From Hyphomonadaceae bacterium UBA2389 (GTDB taxonomy: Bacteria; Pseudomonadota; Alphaproteobacteria; Caulobacterales; Aquidulcibacteraceae): 50,094 nt of DNA. The notes beneath the pieces are model-generated. The model had not been told where the DNA came from and ran no database searches. It saw only the letters and a program-made list of their open reading frames with translations. Shown here piece after piece: positions 1 to 7,606 of the stretch. The translations under genes and the position numbers were made by a program. The DNA is taken from positions 36,632 through 86,725 of the forward strand of contig DDSN01000010.1 of assembly GCA_002343395.1 (NCBI GenBank), in the 5' to 3' direction. Every line of letters begins with the position of its first letter. The stretch's first letter is position 1.

Positions 1-158
1 GCCCACAGCCGATCAGTGGAGAACGATTTTCACCCCAATCGGGGAACAGCGGCACAAATGTCAACAACGTCCGGCGTCAGAGGGTTTTCTTTGCGCTAAC
101 TCGTATCTAGAATGAGAAAAATTGCCACGCAAATTGGATCTTTCGCGCAGGCGCGCCC

Positions 159-860
159 ATGACTGAGCTGTTCGACGCCCTAGACCGTCCACCGCACTTA
201 TTGCTGGTGGACGACGATGACCGCATTCGAGACCTCCTGAAGCGCTTCCTGACCCAAACCGGCGCCCGCGTCTCCGCCGCCCCAGACGCTCAGAGCGCGC
301 GGCGCCTCCTCGAATCCATGGACTTCGATTTGCTGATCCTCGACGTGATGATGCCCATCGAGGACGGCTTCTCGCTCGCCGAAAACGTTCGCCGAACCTC
401 GAAGGTGCCGATCGTTCTGCTTACCGCGCGCGGAATGCCAGAGGATCGCATTCGCGGTCTATCCATTGGCGCCGATGACTATGTGCCTAAACCTTTTGAG
501 CCCGCGGAGTTGGCGCTGCGCATCAACGCCATCCTCAGGCGAACGGCCAGCACCCGCAGCGAGCCGCCCGAGATCGTGACTTTCGGCCCCTTCGCATTTA
601 ATGCGGCGCGCGGCGAACTGCAGCGCGAGGGCGCGGCGGTTCGCTTGACCGAAGCCGAAGCCGCCATGCTGCGCGTACTCGCGACGCGCCCAGGCGAAGT
701 GATCAGTCGAGAGGAGCTCGCAAAACGCACCGGCGCGGGATTGGAGCGCTCGGTGGATGTCCAAGTGACGCGATTGCGCCGGAAAGTCGAGGTCGACCCG
801 CGCGCGCCGGTATTTTTGCAGACCGTTCGCGGCGTTGGCTACAAGCTGGCGGCTGATTGA
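159..860 (+). CDS. OmpR-family response regulator
   Basis: This 233-residue DNA-binding response regulator pairs with the histidine kinase that follows. The receiver domain spans about residues 12-128. It has an acidic cluster at 18-21, the phospho-acceptor D62 in LILDVMMP, T89, and K111 in the VPKPF turn. A winged-helix DNA-binding domain of the OmpR/PhoB type fills residues 140-230 and ends in the usual RGVGYKL wing. The length is typical of the family. The stop codon overlaps the start of the kinase, so the two are translationally coupled. The signal sensed cannot be read from sequence. The pairing resembles EnvZ/OmpR-like systems of alphaproteobacteria. Confidence 0.95.
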   Translation: MTELFDALDRPPHLLLVDDDDRIRDLLKRFLTQTGARVSAAPDAQSARRLLESMDFDLLILDVMMPIEDGFSLAENVRRTSKVPIVLLTARGMPEDRIRGLSIGADDYVPKPFEPAELALRINAILRRTASTRSEPPEIVTFGPFAFNAARGELQREGAAVRLTEAEAAMLRVLATRPGEVISREELAKRTGAGLERSVDVQVTRLRRKVEVDPRAPVFLQTVRGVGYKLAAD

Positions 861-2191
861 TGGCGCCCAAGCGATTCCGCCTCAACAGTCTCCTCCCGAA
901 GGGACTGTATTGGCGTACGCTGCTCATTATTGTGGCGCCAGCCGCGCTGCTGCAACTGATCATCACGATCATCTTCCTCGACGATCACTGGCAAGCCACG
1001 TCCAAGCGCATGAGCCAAGGCGTGGCGGCGGACGTCGCGCTCATCATTCAGCTCTATGAACGTGATCCGACGCCCGCGACGTTCGCGGACTTGCGTCAAC
1101 TTGCGCTCCGCCCCTTGCGGCTTGAAATCGAACTGTTGCCGGAGGCGCCGCTGCAAATTCCCCGCTGCCGCGCGTTCGGATCGACGCTCGATCGCCATTT
1201 CATAAACGCCTTGTCCACTGACATCGGACGCGAAGTCTTCTACGATTCCACCTGCCCAGGCGCTCAAGTCATCATCCGGGTTCAGACTGAAAACGGCGTG
1301 TTGCAGCTGAAAGCATTCCGTGACCGCCTGCAAGCGCGCTCCGGCCCGTTGTTCGTCGCTTGGATCTCAGGCGCCACGCTCTTTCTCATCATCGTGTCCG
1401 TTATCTTCATCCGCAACCAGGTGAGGCCAATCGAGAACTTGGCGGACGCCATGGAGCAGTTCGGTCGGGGAGACGATTCAGGCGTCTTCAAGGTGCGGGG
1501 CGCGCGCGAAGTGCGTGGCGCTACCCATGCGTTCTTCGACATGCGTGAGCGCATAAAGCGCCATATCGAGCAACGGTCCCAGCTCCTTGCGGGCGTGAGC
1601 CACGATCTCCGCACGCCGCTGACGCGGCTTAAGCTGCAGTTCGCGCTCATGCCGCCGTCTCGAGAAATTGAGGATGCGAAACGCGACCTCGCCGATATGG
1701 AAGAAACGCTGGACGAGTACCTGAACTTCGCCAAGGGCTTGTCGGAAGAGGCGCCGGAGCGCGTGGACATCGCCGCGCTGGCGCGTGCAATCGCCGAGGC
1801 AAACGCCAATCACGGCGCGAACATTGAAGTGGATGCGCGAGGCGAAACGACAACGCCGTGCCGAGCGCGCGCGTTGCGGCGCTGCCTCGCGAACTTGATC
1901 GATAACGCCGCAGCGCACGGCGACATCGTGCGGGTCAACGTCGTTGGCGAACCGGACGCCGTGATCGTTTCGGTTGACGACAACGGACCCGGCATCCCCG
2001 AAGATCAGTACGAAGAAGCATTCCGCCCCTTCTCGCGCCTCGACGCAACCCGTTCCCGCAACCAGAAGGGCGTCGGTCTTGGATTGGCCATCGCGCGCGA
2101 CGTCGCCCGCAGCCACGGCGGCGACATCCTGCTCTCGACCAGCCCGCTGGGCGGCCTGCGCGCAACGTTGCGTTTGCCGCGCCCGGCATAA
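860..2191 (+). CDS. EnvZ-like membrane sensor histidine kinase
   Basis: This 443-residue kinase phosphorylates the upstream OmpR-like regulator. The first transmembrane helix lies at about residues 20-40 and the second at about 165-185. They enclose a periplasmic sensor of about 120 residues, and a HAMP linker follows. The H-box GVSHDLRTPL carries the phospho-accepting His at about 248. The ATP-binding domain shows an N-box (NLIDNAAAH), a G1 box (DDNGPGIP) and a G2 box (GVGLGLAIA). I chose the ATG at 860, which overlaps the TGA of the previous gene. A TTG three bases upstream is in frame but less likely. A hairpin plus T-tract directly after the stop probably ends the operon. Confidence 0.94.
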   Translation: MAPKRFRLNSLLPKGLYWRTLLIIVAPAALLQLIITIIFLDDHWQATSKRMSQGVAADVALIIQLYERDPTPATFADLRQLALRPLRLEIELLPEAPLQIPRCRAFGSTLDRHFINALSTDIGREVFYDSTCPGAQVIIRVQTENGVLQLKAFRDRLQARSGPLFVAWISGATLFLIIVSVIFIRNQVRPIENLADAMEQFGRGDDSGVFKVRGAREVRGATHAFFDMRERIKRHIEQRSQLLAGVSHDLRTPLTRLKLQFALMPPSREIEDAKRDLADMEETLDEYLNFAKGLSEEAPERVDIAALARAIAEANANHGANIEVDARGETTTPCRARALRRCLANLIDNAAAHGDIVRVNVVGEPDAVIVSVDDNGPGIPEDQYEEAFRPFSRLDATRSRNQKGVGLGLAIARDVARSHGGDILLSTSPLGGLRATLRLPRPA

Positions 2192-2217
2192 GGCATCGTT
2201 TTTGCGAGCCTTTTTTT
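2192..2217 (+). terminator. Rho-independent terminator after the kinase gene
   Basis: The arms GGCaTCG (2192-2198) and CGAGCC (2205-2210) pair with one bulge around a T-rich loop. Seven Ts follow at 2211-2217. The site sits directly after the kinase stop and separates the two-component operon from the Hsp70-like gene. Confidence 0.65.
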
Positions 2218-2302
2218 GGAGTGCGCCGCGACGCTTCCCATAGCGCCGGCTTGGAACTAAGTCTTCGACCGCCCACGGCGGCGCAGGACCTAACGACACA
2301 GC

Positions 2303-3664
2303 ATGGACGACGGCGACATCACCCGGTACGAGCGCGCACGCGTTTGCATCGATTTCGGCACGGCGCTCTCAAAGGCCTCGATCTGCCTCGATCCAACGCT
2401 TCCGCTAGAGGTCGGCGTCAAACCGCTTCCCATCGGCGCGATCGCGCGCGCGGAACATCCTCTACTCACGCCGTCGGTCCTCTACGTTGACGAAGGGCGC
2501 TTGTTTTTTGGCCCCGCGGCGCTGGAGCGCGCGCGCCGCGGCATCGAGGTCAATCGCGACCCGCTGCTCTCGTTCAAGACCGTTCTCGGCGCGACCAACG
2601 TCAACGACGCGCTTGCGCAAAAGCTGCGTCCCTCCATGGATCCGACGGGCACGTTTCGCCAACGCGACGCCCTGGTTCTCTACCTCGCCTACCTCGATCG
2701 TTTGATCCGCGAGGCTATCGAACTCGCGCCGAATATCCCGAACGCCGTCGTCAATGCCCGGCGGCGCTACACGAGCCCGGTGTGGCGTCCCGGCAGCGGC
2801 GCCGACAAAACCTTCGAACTGATGTTCAACGAAGCGGCGGCGGTGACCCAGCGTTTGGGCGACGCCTTGATCTCGCCCGAAGGCGTTTCCATCGCCCAGT
2901 GCAAGGATGCGCTCAATCGCGCGGAGGCGGCGCCCGGAAACGGATTGCTGGAAACCGGCATTTTCGAGCCGCACGCGGCGGCGGCGGCGGCACTCGCCTT
3001 CACCAACGCCCCGACACGATACGTCATGGTGTTCGACATGGGCGCCGGCACGGTCGACATCGCCGCCTTCGAATTCGACGAGCGAACCGAACCGCCGGCG
3101 CTTAGCGAGATTAAGGAAGCGCGCCAGTGTAGCGCGCTCGCGGGCGACGAAATCGACCGCATTCTGGTTGAATTGTACCTGCGCAAACGCGGCGGCGAGA
3201 AAAGCCGCGAGGACGAGTTGCGGCTTCTGCGCACGGCGATTTTGTCCGCTCGCGAGCTGAAGCGCGAACTGTTCACACGCGGCCAAACCTCGCTCAAGAC
3301 AGGCTGGATGGCGACGACCATCAAAGCCAAGGACCTGATGGAAGATCCCAACTTCCGCACCTATTTGACGGCGCTGCGCCAAGCCATCGCCGCGAGCCTG
3401 TCGCGGGTGATCGACCGAGCCGAGGCCGCCAACGCCGACGTCATCGACATCGTCCTGGCCGGCGGCGGCTCACAGCTGCCGTTCATGATGGACTTGGTGA
3501 AGAGCGCCGGAACACTCCGGCAAACGCGCGTCGCCTTGCGAGTGGGGCCGCTTTCGCCGGTCAACGCCTTGTACACCGGCATCGACCCCTCTCTGCGCGA
3601 CGCCTTTCCGCAAATCGCGATGTCGGTTGGCGGCGCGTTGGTCGAAATGATGCCCGCGCTCTAG
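2303..3664 (+). CDS. Hsp70-like actin-fold ATPase lacking a substrate-binding domain
   Basis: This 453-residue protein has the Hsp70/actin-type ATPase core only. The phosphate-1 loop is CIDFGTALSK (D17), the phosphate-2 loop is FDMGAGTVDIA (D245), and the adenosine motif is LAGGGSQLP (385-393). FEPHAAAAAAL (about 221-231) matches the conserved Hsp70 EP-AAA segment. DnaK is about 640 residues, and the peptide-binding and lid domains are absent here. The protein is therefore more likely a regulatory or scaffolding relative than a general chaperone. No DnaJ or GrpE gene is nearby. A terminator separates it from the upstream two-component operon. Its stop codon TAG lies in the CTAGAGC that begins the adjoining repeat element. 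Its biological role is unknown. Confidence 0.8.
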   Translation: MDDGDITRYERARVCIDFGTALSKASICLDPTLPLEVGVKPLPIGAIARAEHPLLTPSVLYVDEGRLFFGPAALERARRGIEVNRDPLLSFKTVLGATNVNDALAQKLRPSMDPTGTFRQRDALVLYLAYLDRLIREAIELAPNIPNAVVNARRRYTSPVWRPGSGADKTFELMFNEAAAVTQRLGDALISPEGVSIAQCKDALNRAEAAPGNGLLETGIFEPHAAAAAALAFTNAPTRYVMVFDMGAGTVDIAAFEFDERTEPPALSEIKEARQCSALAGDEIDRILVELYLRKRGGEKSREDELRLLRTAILSARELKRELFTRGQTSLKTGWMATTIKAKDLMEDPNFRTYLTALRQAIAASLSRVIDRAEAANADVIDIVLAGGGSQLPFMMDLVKSAGTLRQTRVALRVGPLSPVNALYTGIDPSLRDAFPQIAMSVGGALVEMMPAL

Positions 3665-3767
3665 AGCATTTTCCGACGAAGTGGACGCCGGTTCGGCGTA
3701 AGAAAACGCGACCAAACGAAAACCTAGAGCCCCGATCCGATCCAATCGGATCGGAACAGGCTCTAGG
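3661..3767. repeat. REP-like intergenic element, copy 1, with nested terminal hairpin
   Basis: The left part runs from CTAGAGC at 3661 through GTGGACGCCGGTTCGGCGTA and a GACCAAAC segment. A second copy lies at 43597-43693. The right end is a two-tier hairpin. Its outer arms are CCTAGAGCC (3723-3731) and GGCTCTAGG (3759-3767), and its inner arms are CCGATCCGA (3732-3740) and TCGGATCGG (3746-3754). It lies between two convergent genes and supplies the TAG stop of both: 3662-3664 for the plus-strand gene and 3763-3765, read on the minus strand, for the small membrane protein. It probably acts as a bidirectional terminator. Confidence 0.85.
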
Positions 3768-3951
3768 CGACTTTGCGTGCGAAGTCGGCGGCGATCTGGG
3801 ACCAGCGGTCGAAGTGCGGGGCCACCGCTTCATCATAAGCGATCGCCGCGAGCGCGACAGCCACGAAAGCCGCGCCCGCCAATACGCGCCATTGTGCGTT
3901 CAGTAACGCGCGACTTTGAGTTTTCAGTTCGGTTAGAAGCGTTGCGAGCAT
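3763..3951 (-). CDS. Small single-pass membrane protein, unknown function
   Basis: This 62-residue ORF begins with MLATLLTELK and has one hydrophobic helix, VLAGAAFVAVALAAIAY, at about residues 24-40. Charged segments flank the helix. A longer frame opens at 4011, but I prefer the internal ATG at 3951 because it places the helix normally. I do not recognise the family. The stop codon lies inside the right hairpin arm of the adjoining repeat element, so the natural C-terminus may have been set by the element's insertion. Two ACCAAAAGGT repeats lie just upstream and may control it. Confidence 0.5.
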   Translation of the reverse strand: MLATLLTELKTQSRALLNAQWRVLAGAAFVAVALAAIAYDEAVAPHFDRWSQIAADFARKVA

Positions 3952-3982
3952 GACGCGTTCTCCGTTGCGAGGCGCATCATCA

Positions 3983-4016
3983 ACCAAAAGGTGTAAACAA
4001 GCGCTCACCAAAAGGT
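3983..4016. promoter_or_regulatory. Paired ACCAAAAGGT repeats, possible operator
   Basis: The decamer ACCAAAAGGT occurs at 3983-3992 and again at 4007-4016, 24 bp apart start to start. Each has ACC/GGT inverted arms around four As. The pair lies upstream of the small membrane gene and just after the cupin gene. The spacing is about two helical turns and suits a dimeric repressor. The regulator is unknown. Confidence 0.4.
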
Positions 4017-4039
4017 AAACGCGCGCGCCGTCGGCGTGT

Positions 4040-4384
4040 TCAGTCGTAGCGAATGAAGAAGCGTTTGCGCATCGGCGTGATCACGCGCCACACGCCTGCA
4101 AACCCCGGCTCAATGACGAAGCTGTCGCCCGCCTGGAAACGTTGCGCCTCACCACCGTCGGGCGTGAGTTCGCACACGCCGTCGAGAACGTGGCAGAACT
4201 CCCATTCGTCATAGGTCACGCGCCATGCGCCGACATCGCTCGCCCACTCGCCAGCGAAGGTCTTGTCGCCACACGCGTAGTCCAGGCGCGTTTCAGCGAC
4301 CGGCGCGCCTTCGATCACACGCTTGGGATCGATGGCCTGACGGTCGACGGGCGACGCGCCCGCGATGGGATGGAGCTTGGTCAT
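4040..4384 (-). CDS. Cupin-domain protein (Cupin_3-like)
   Basis: This 114-residue single-domain cupin is of the small EutQ/ureidoglycine-aminohydrolase-like type. It shows YDEWEFCHVLDG followed by GDSFVIEPGFAGVWRV, which correspond to the two cupin motifs. The usual His-rich metal triad is reduced: motif 1 has E-x-x-H rather than H-x-H, so the catalytic metal may differ or be missing. Its ATG overlaps the stop of the upstream TetR-like gene by four bases, so the two form an operon. It may bind or convert the ligand sensed by that regulator. The substrate is not evident. Confidence 0.8.
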   Translation of the reverse strand: MTKLHPIAGASPVDRQAIDPKRVIEGAPVAETRLDYACGDKTFAGEWASDVGAWRVTYDEWEFCHVLDGVCELTPDGGEAQRFQAGDSFVIEPGFAGVWRVITPMRKRFFIRYD

Positions 4385-4983
4385 GCCGGGTCTTCGGACT
4401 TCGGCTTCGCTTCAAACCCGGCCCAGCGGCCGAACATCTCCTCAGCGCGACGCAGGTTCTTGTCCAGCGACGCCATGGTTTTCGCGAAATCGCCTGCGTC
4501 GTCGCCGCGCCAGGCGGCCCGCGCTTGGCCGATAATGACGCCCAGCCCCTGCGCGCGCGCTTGGCCTGTCATGCCGTCCGCCTCAAGGCCCGCCAGCGCC
4601 AGCACCCAGCGCGCGCAGCGCACATGCCTTTGATGCTGCGACGCCAAAAGCGTCGGATCGCGATCAACGCCCTGCTCCATCGACAGCACCGCCGCGCGAT
4701 GCGGCTCCATCGCCTCGAAGCGGCGCATGATCAGATCAAAGAGGCGGTCGCGAACCGATTGTGAGGGGTCCATGCTCTCGGCGGCTTCGGCCATCGTCCG
4801 ATCAAACGCCTCTTCCACGCAATCGACCGCCTCCCAGAGGGAGCCGCCATAGAGGTCGGCGGTCGGACGGCCCGCGCCTGCGGCCAAGTTGGGCAATGTT
4901 ATCTCTCGCCACGGTTTCGCGGCGGCCAAAACCAAAGCCGCGCGGGCGACATCGCGGCGGATAGCGGGATCATGCATGCTCAT
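4381..4983 (-). CDS. TetR-like transcriptional regulator
   Basis: A protein of about 200 residues, all alpha-helical by composition. The N-terminal helix-turn-helix covers about residues 8-55, with the turn around ITLPNLAAGAGR and a Y-x-G-x-LW segment at the recognition end. The C-terminal ligand domain is weakly conserved and resembles the COQ9-type TetR relatives common in alphaproteobacteria. The frame opens further upstream at 5040, but the ATG at 4983 gives a normal TetR start; the ATG at 4977 is also possible. It is the first gene of a two-gene operon with the cupin. The effector and operator are unknown. Confidence 0.78.
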   Translation of the reverse strand: MSMHDPAIRRDVARAALVLAAAKPWREITLPNLAAGAGRPTADLYGGSLWEAVDCVEEAFDRTMAEAAESMDPSQSVRDRLFDLIMRRFEAMEPHRAAVLSMEQGVDRDPTLLASQHQRHVRCARWVLALAGLEADGMTGQARAQGLGVIIGQARAAWRGDDAGDFAKTMASLDKNLRRAEEMFGRWAGFEAKPKSEDPA

Positions 4984-5066
4984 GGCGCATAGCCAAGCGG
5001 AACCGGGCGCACGCGGCAAGCGCCCAATCACCGCACGCAAATCTTCGCATCGAAAAAAGCGCCGCC

Positions 5067-5888
5067 TTAGCCCCGGCCAAGATCACGCGAGCGTTTGGCC
5101 GCCGCGGCGACGGCCCGCCGCAGCAGCGGCGCGAGACCGTCGCTTGCCGCCAGGATGTCGAGCGCGGCCTCGGTCGTACCGCCCGGCGACATGACTTGCT
5201 TGCGCAACGTTGAAGGCGGATCGCCCGTTTCCAGCATGAGCGCTCCAGCGCCGGCGACGGTGCGGGAGGCCAGGCGCATCGCGGTTTCGCGGTCGAGCCC
5301 CTCCTGCTCGGCAGCCACCGCCAACACCTCAGCCAACAGGAAAACATAGGCGGGGCCCGATCCCGAGACCGCTGTCACCACATCCATCAACCGCTCCGCC
5401 GCTATCGGCTCAACCGCCCCGAGCGGTTCAAGCAATTGCGCGATCAAACGGCGATCTTCGTCCCGACAAGCCGGAGACGCCGCGTACGCGGTGACGCCGC
5501 GCCCGATGCGCGCCGGCAGATTTGGCATCGCCCGCACGACCCGGTCGGCGCCGAGCGCGCGCGACAAAGCGTCGATCGGCACGCCCGCCATGATGGACAA
5601 GACGCAGGTCTCCGGGCCGACGAAACGGCGCGCGGCTGTCGCGGCGTCCGCGAATGCCTGCGGTTTCACCGCCAGCACGAGCACGTCAACAGGACCGGGA
5701 TCTGGCGGATTGAGTACGGCGCCGACTTGATCAAGCGCGCGCTCAAGCGCCGGATCGAAATTGGGCTCAACAACGGTGAGCGTCAGCCCCCCGCCTTTTC
5801 GCACAGCTTCAATCCAGCCGCGCACCAGCGCCCCGCCCATGGCGCCGGCGCCGACCAAGGCAACGGTTGGGGCTTCAAGTCCGCTCAC
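5067..5888 (-). CDS. proC: Pyrroline-5-carboxylate reductase
   Basis: ProC reduces 1-pyrroline-5-carboxylate to L-proline with NAD(P)H in the cytoplasm, the last step of proline synthesis. The Rossmann motif VALVGAGAMGGALVRGW lies at the N-terminus. The C-terminal dimerisation domain carries AVSGSGPAYVFLLAEVLA and the signature VMSPGGTTEAAL. At 273 residues it is full length. I chose the GTG at 5888. It overlaps the TGA of the YbjN gene as GTGA and has a GGAGAGG ribosome site just upstream. A TTG further upstream is unlikely. It is co-transcribed with the YbjN gene. Confidence 0.95.
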   Translation of the reverse strand: MSGLEAPTVALVGAGAMGGALVRGWIEAVRKGGGLTLTVVEPNFDPALERALDQVGAVLNPPDPGPVDVLVLAVKPQAFADAATAARRFVGPETCVLSIMAGVPIDALSRALGADRVVRAMPNLPARIGRGVTAYAASPACRDEDRRLIAQLLEPLGAVEPIAAERLMDVVTAVSGSGPAYVFLLAEVLAVAAEQEGLDRETAMRLASRTVAGAGALMLETGDPPSTLRKQVMSPGGTTEAALDILAASDGLAPLLRRAVAAAAKRSRDLGRG

Positions 5889-6391
5889 GCCTCTCCGCAA
5901 GTCTCAAACAACGCCGCCTGCGAAGCGGCCTCGGCGCTCATGCCGCCCATGATAAGAAAATGGAAGGCTGGCTGGAAGCGCTCAGCTGCGTCCATGGCGG
6001 CCGCCAACATCGCTTGCACTTCGCCAACCGAAATCTCATCGCGGCCGATCATGGGCATGGCGTGGCGGAAAATGATGGTTCCGTCGTCCGACCATACGTC
6101 AAAGTGGCCGAGCCACAAATTCTCATTGACCAACGCGGCAAGTCTGATCGCCTCGGTGCGCCGTGACGCCGGCGCCTGAATGTCGAACCCGAGCGTGAAC
6201 AGGAGCGCGGGCAGCTCCGGGCGGTAAGAGAAATAACCAACCGACTCGCCCCAGGCGCACTTGAAGGAAAAGTGGACATCGCCATCCTCGGCGCGTTCAT
6301 AAGCGAAGCGATCATCCGATCCGACTACCGCCTCGACTGTCTCGAGCGGATCAGTCGGTGTTTCGCTTTCGTCGTCGACCCAGAGATCCAT
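5885..6391 (-). CDS. YbjN-domain protein
   Basis: A 168-residue acidic protein of the YbjN family (type III secretion chaperone-like fold), found in many alphaproteobacteria beside proC. The central part has alternating strands (FSFKCAWGES, LLFTLGFDI) and the conserved NENLWLGHFDVW segment. YbjN members influence motility, stress and surface traits in enterobacteria, but their molecular role is unclear. I chose the ATG at 6391, which has a GAAGGGGG-like ribosome site upstream; the longer frame opens with TTG. The gene overlaps proC by four bases, so the two are translationally coupled. Confidence 0.85.
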   Translation of the reverse strand: MDLWVDDESETPTDPLETVEAVVGSDDRFAYERAEDGDVHFSFKCAWGESVGYFSYRPELPALLFTLGFDIQAPASRRTEAIRLAALVNENLWLGHFDVWSDDGTIIFRHAMPMIGRDEISVGEVQAMLAAAMDAAERFQPAFHFLIMGGMSAEAASQAALFETCGEA

Positions 6392-6538
6392 GCGCGCCCC
6401 CTTCAAACGATGCTGCGGGCCGCCCCCGGCGGCCGGGTGGTCGTAGACGCTCGCCTTGGCCGCGCGCTTTTCGTGGCGCGTCGAATCGTTCCCCGCAGCA
6501 AGAGAAGCGCGGGAGAGGTTACTGAGTGCTTTACGAAC

Positions 6539-7267
6539 TCAGCTATAGCGCTTCGAGGTCCGCTGCTCGGCGGCGTCAGGCGCTTGCTTTGCCGCGCCGG
6601 CGTAGCCGGTAATGTGATCGGCGACGAATGGATTGCCATGGCGCTCGCGCCCAAAGGTCGAGACAGGGCCATGGCCGGGAATGAACGTCATGTCGTCGCC
6701 GAGCGGCCACAACTTGCCTGTGATGGAGTCGATGAGCTGTTGATGATCGCCGCGCGGGAAATCCGTGCGTCCAATGGAGCCGGCGAACAACACGTCGCCA
6801 ACGAAGGCGATCCGCGCATCCTGATTGTAGATCACGACGTGACCCGGAGTATGCCCCGGCGTATGCGCGACCTTGAACTCCACCCCCTCGAATTCCAGCG
6901 TCTCTCCATCGTCGAGGTAGCGATCCGGCGTCACGTTGCGCAGACCGGGGACGCCATAGCGTTGCGCGCCTTCTTCGATGAGGTCGAGCCAGAACTGGTC
7001 GTCACGATGGGGGCCCTCGACTGAAACGCCGGTTCGTTCGCGCAGCTCGGCGGCGGCGCCGGCGTGATCGAAGTGGCCGTGCGTGAGCCAAATTCGCGAC
7101 AAGGTGAGATCAAAGTGCGCGAGCGCGCTCATCAATTGCTCGACATCCCCGCCTGGATCCACGAGCGCGGCGCGTTTGGTGTCGTCATTCCAGACAAGCG
7201 AGCAATTCTGTTGCAGCGGCGTCACCGGAATGACGTGGATCTGCAACTTTGGTTCGCCGCCCGTCAT
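6539..7267 (-). CDS. MBL-fold metallo-hydrolase (glyoxalase II-like)
   Basis: A 242-residue metallo-beta-lactamase-fold hydrolase. The metal-binding motif LTHGHFDHAG is complete. Further ligands lie in HTPGHTPGH, FVGDVLFAGSIGR and the late FIPGHGP. This is the pattern of hydroxyacylglutathione-hydrolase-like (YcbL/GloB-type) thioesterases, which normally use two zinc ions. The long C-terminal helical domain of classical glyoxalase II is missing, so the exact thioester is uncertain. The start ATG is one base after the stop of ubiK, so it is the second gene of that operon. A longer frame runs back into ubiK and is not needed. Confidence 0.9.
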   Translation of the reverse strand: MTGGEPKLQIHVIPVTPLQQNCSLVWNDDTKRAALVDPGGDVEQLMSALAHFDLTLSRIWLTHGHFDHAGAAAELRERTGVSVEGPHRDDQFWLDLIEEGAQRYGVPGLRNVTPDRYLDDGETLEFEGVEFKVAHTPGHTPGHVVIYNQDARIAFVGDVLFAGSIGRTDFPRGDHQQLIDSITGKLWPLGDDMTFIPGHGPVSTFGRERHGNPFVADHITGYAGAAKQAPDAAEQRTSKRYS

Positions 7268-7268
7268 G

Positions 7269-7523
7269 CTATTCGCGCGCCGCGAGCGCGGCTTCCAACG
7301 CATCGACCCGCGCACGCAACGCATCGGCCTCCGCGCGCGCGGCGGCGGCGGTCTCTTTCATCGCCTCGAACTCGTCGCGGCTCACCAAATCCATCTCGGC
7401 TACAAAACGGTCGGCCTGGGCGCGCATGAAGCTCTTGGCCTCCTCCCCCGCGCCCTGGGCCAAGCCCATCGCCCCCGTCATCAAACGGGCGAGGTCATCA
7501 AACACGGAGCTTGTCGTTTGCAT
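7269..7523 (-). CDS. ubiK: Ubiquinone biosynthesis accessory factor UbiK (BMFP family)
   Basis: An 84-residue protein of the BMFP/UbiK family. The N-terminal amphipathic segment VFDDLARLMTGAMG can contact membranes. The C-terminal half, from about residue 45 to the end, is an Ala/Glu/Arg heptad coiled coil that trimerises in characterised members. UbiK helps the soluble Ubi complex in late aerobic ubiquinone synthesis. It is divergent from lgt, with an 83-bp gap that holds the start regions of both. The MBL hydrolase follows in the same operon. Confidence 0.88.
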   Translation of the reverse strand: MQTTSSVFDDLARLMTGAMGLAQGAGEEAKSFMRAQADRFVAEMDLVSRDEFEAMKETAAAARAEADALRARVDALEAALAARE

Positions 7524-7606
7524 GTGGACCGATCCTTGCCGCCTACTTAGAAAGCGCCGACGGGCCGGGCAATGCGGCCAATGAGCAAAAAGGTGGGCGC
7601 GCGTTC

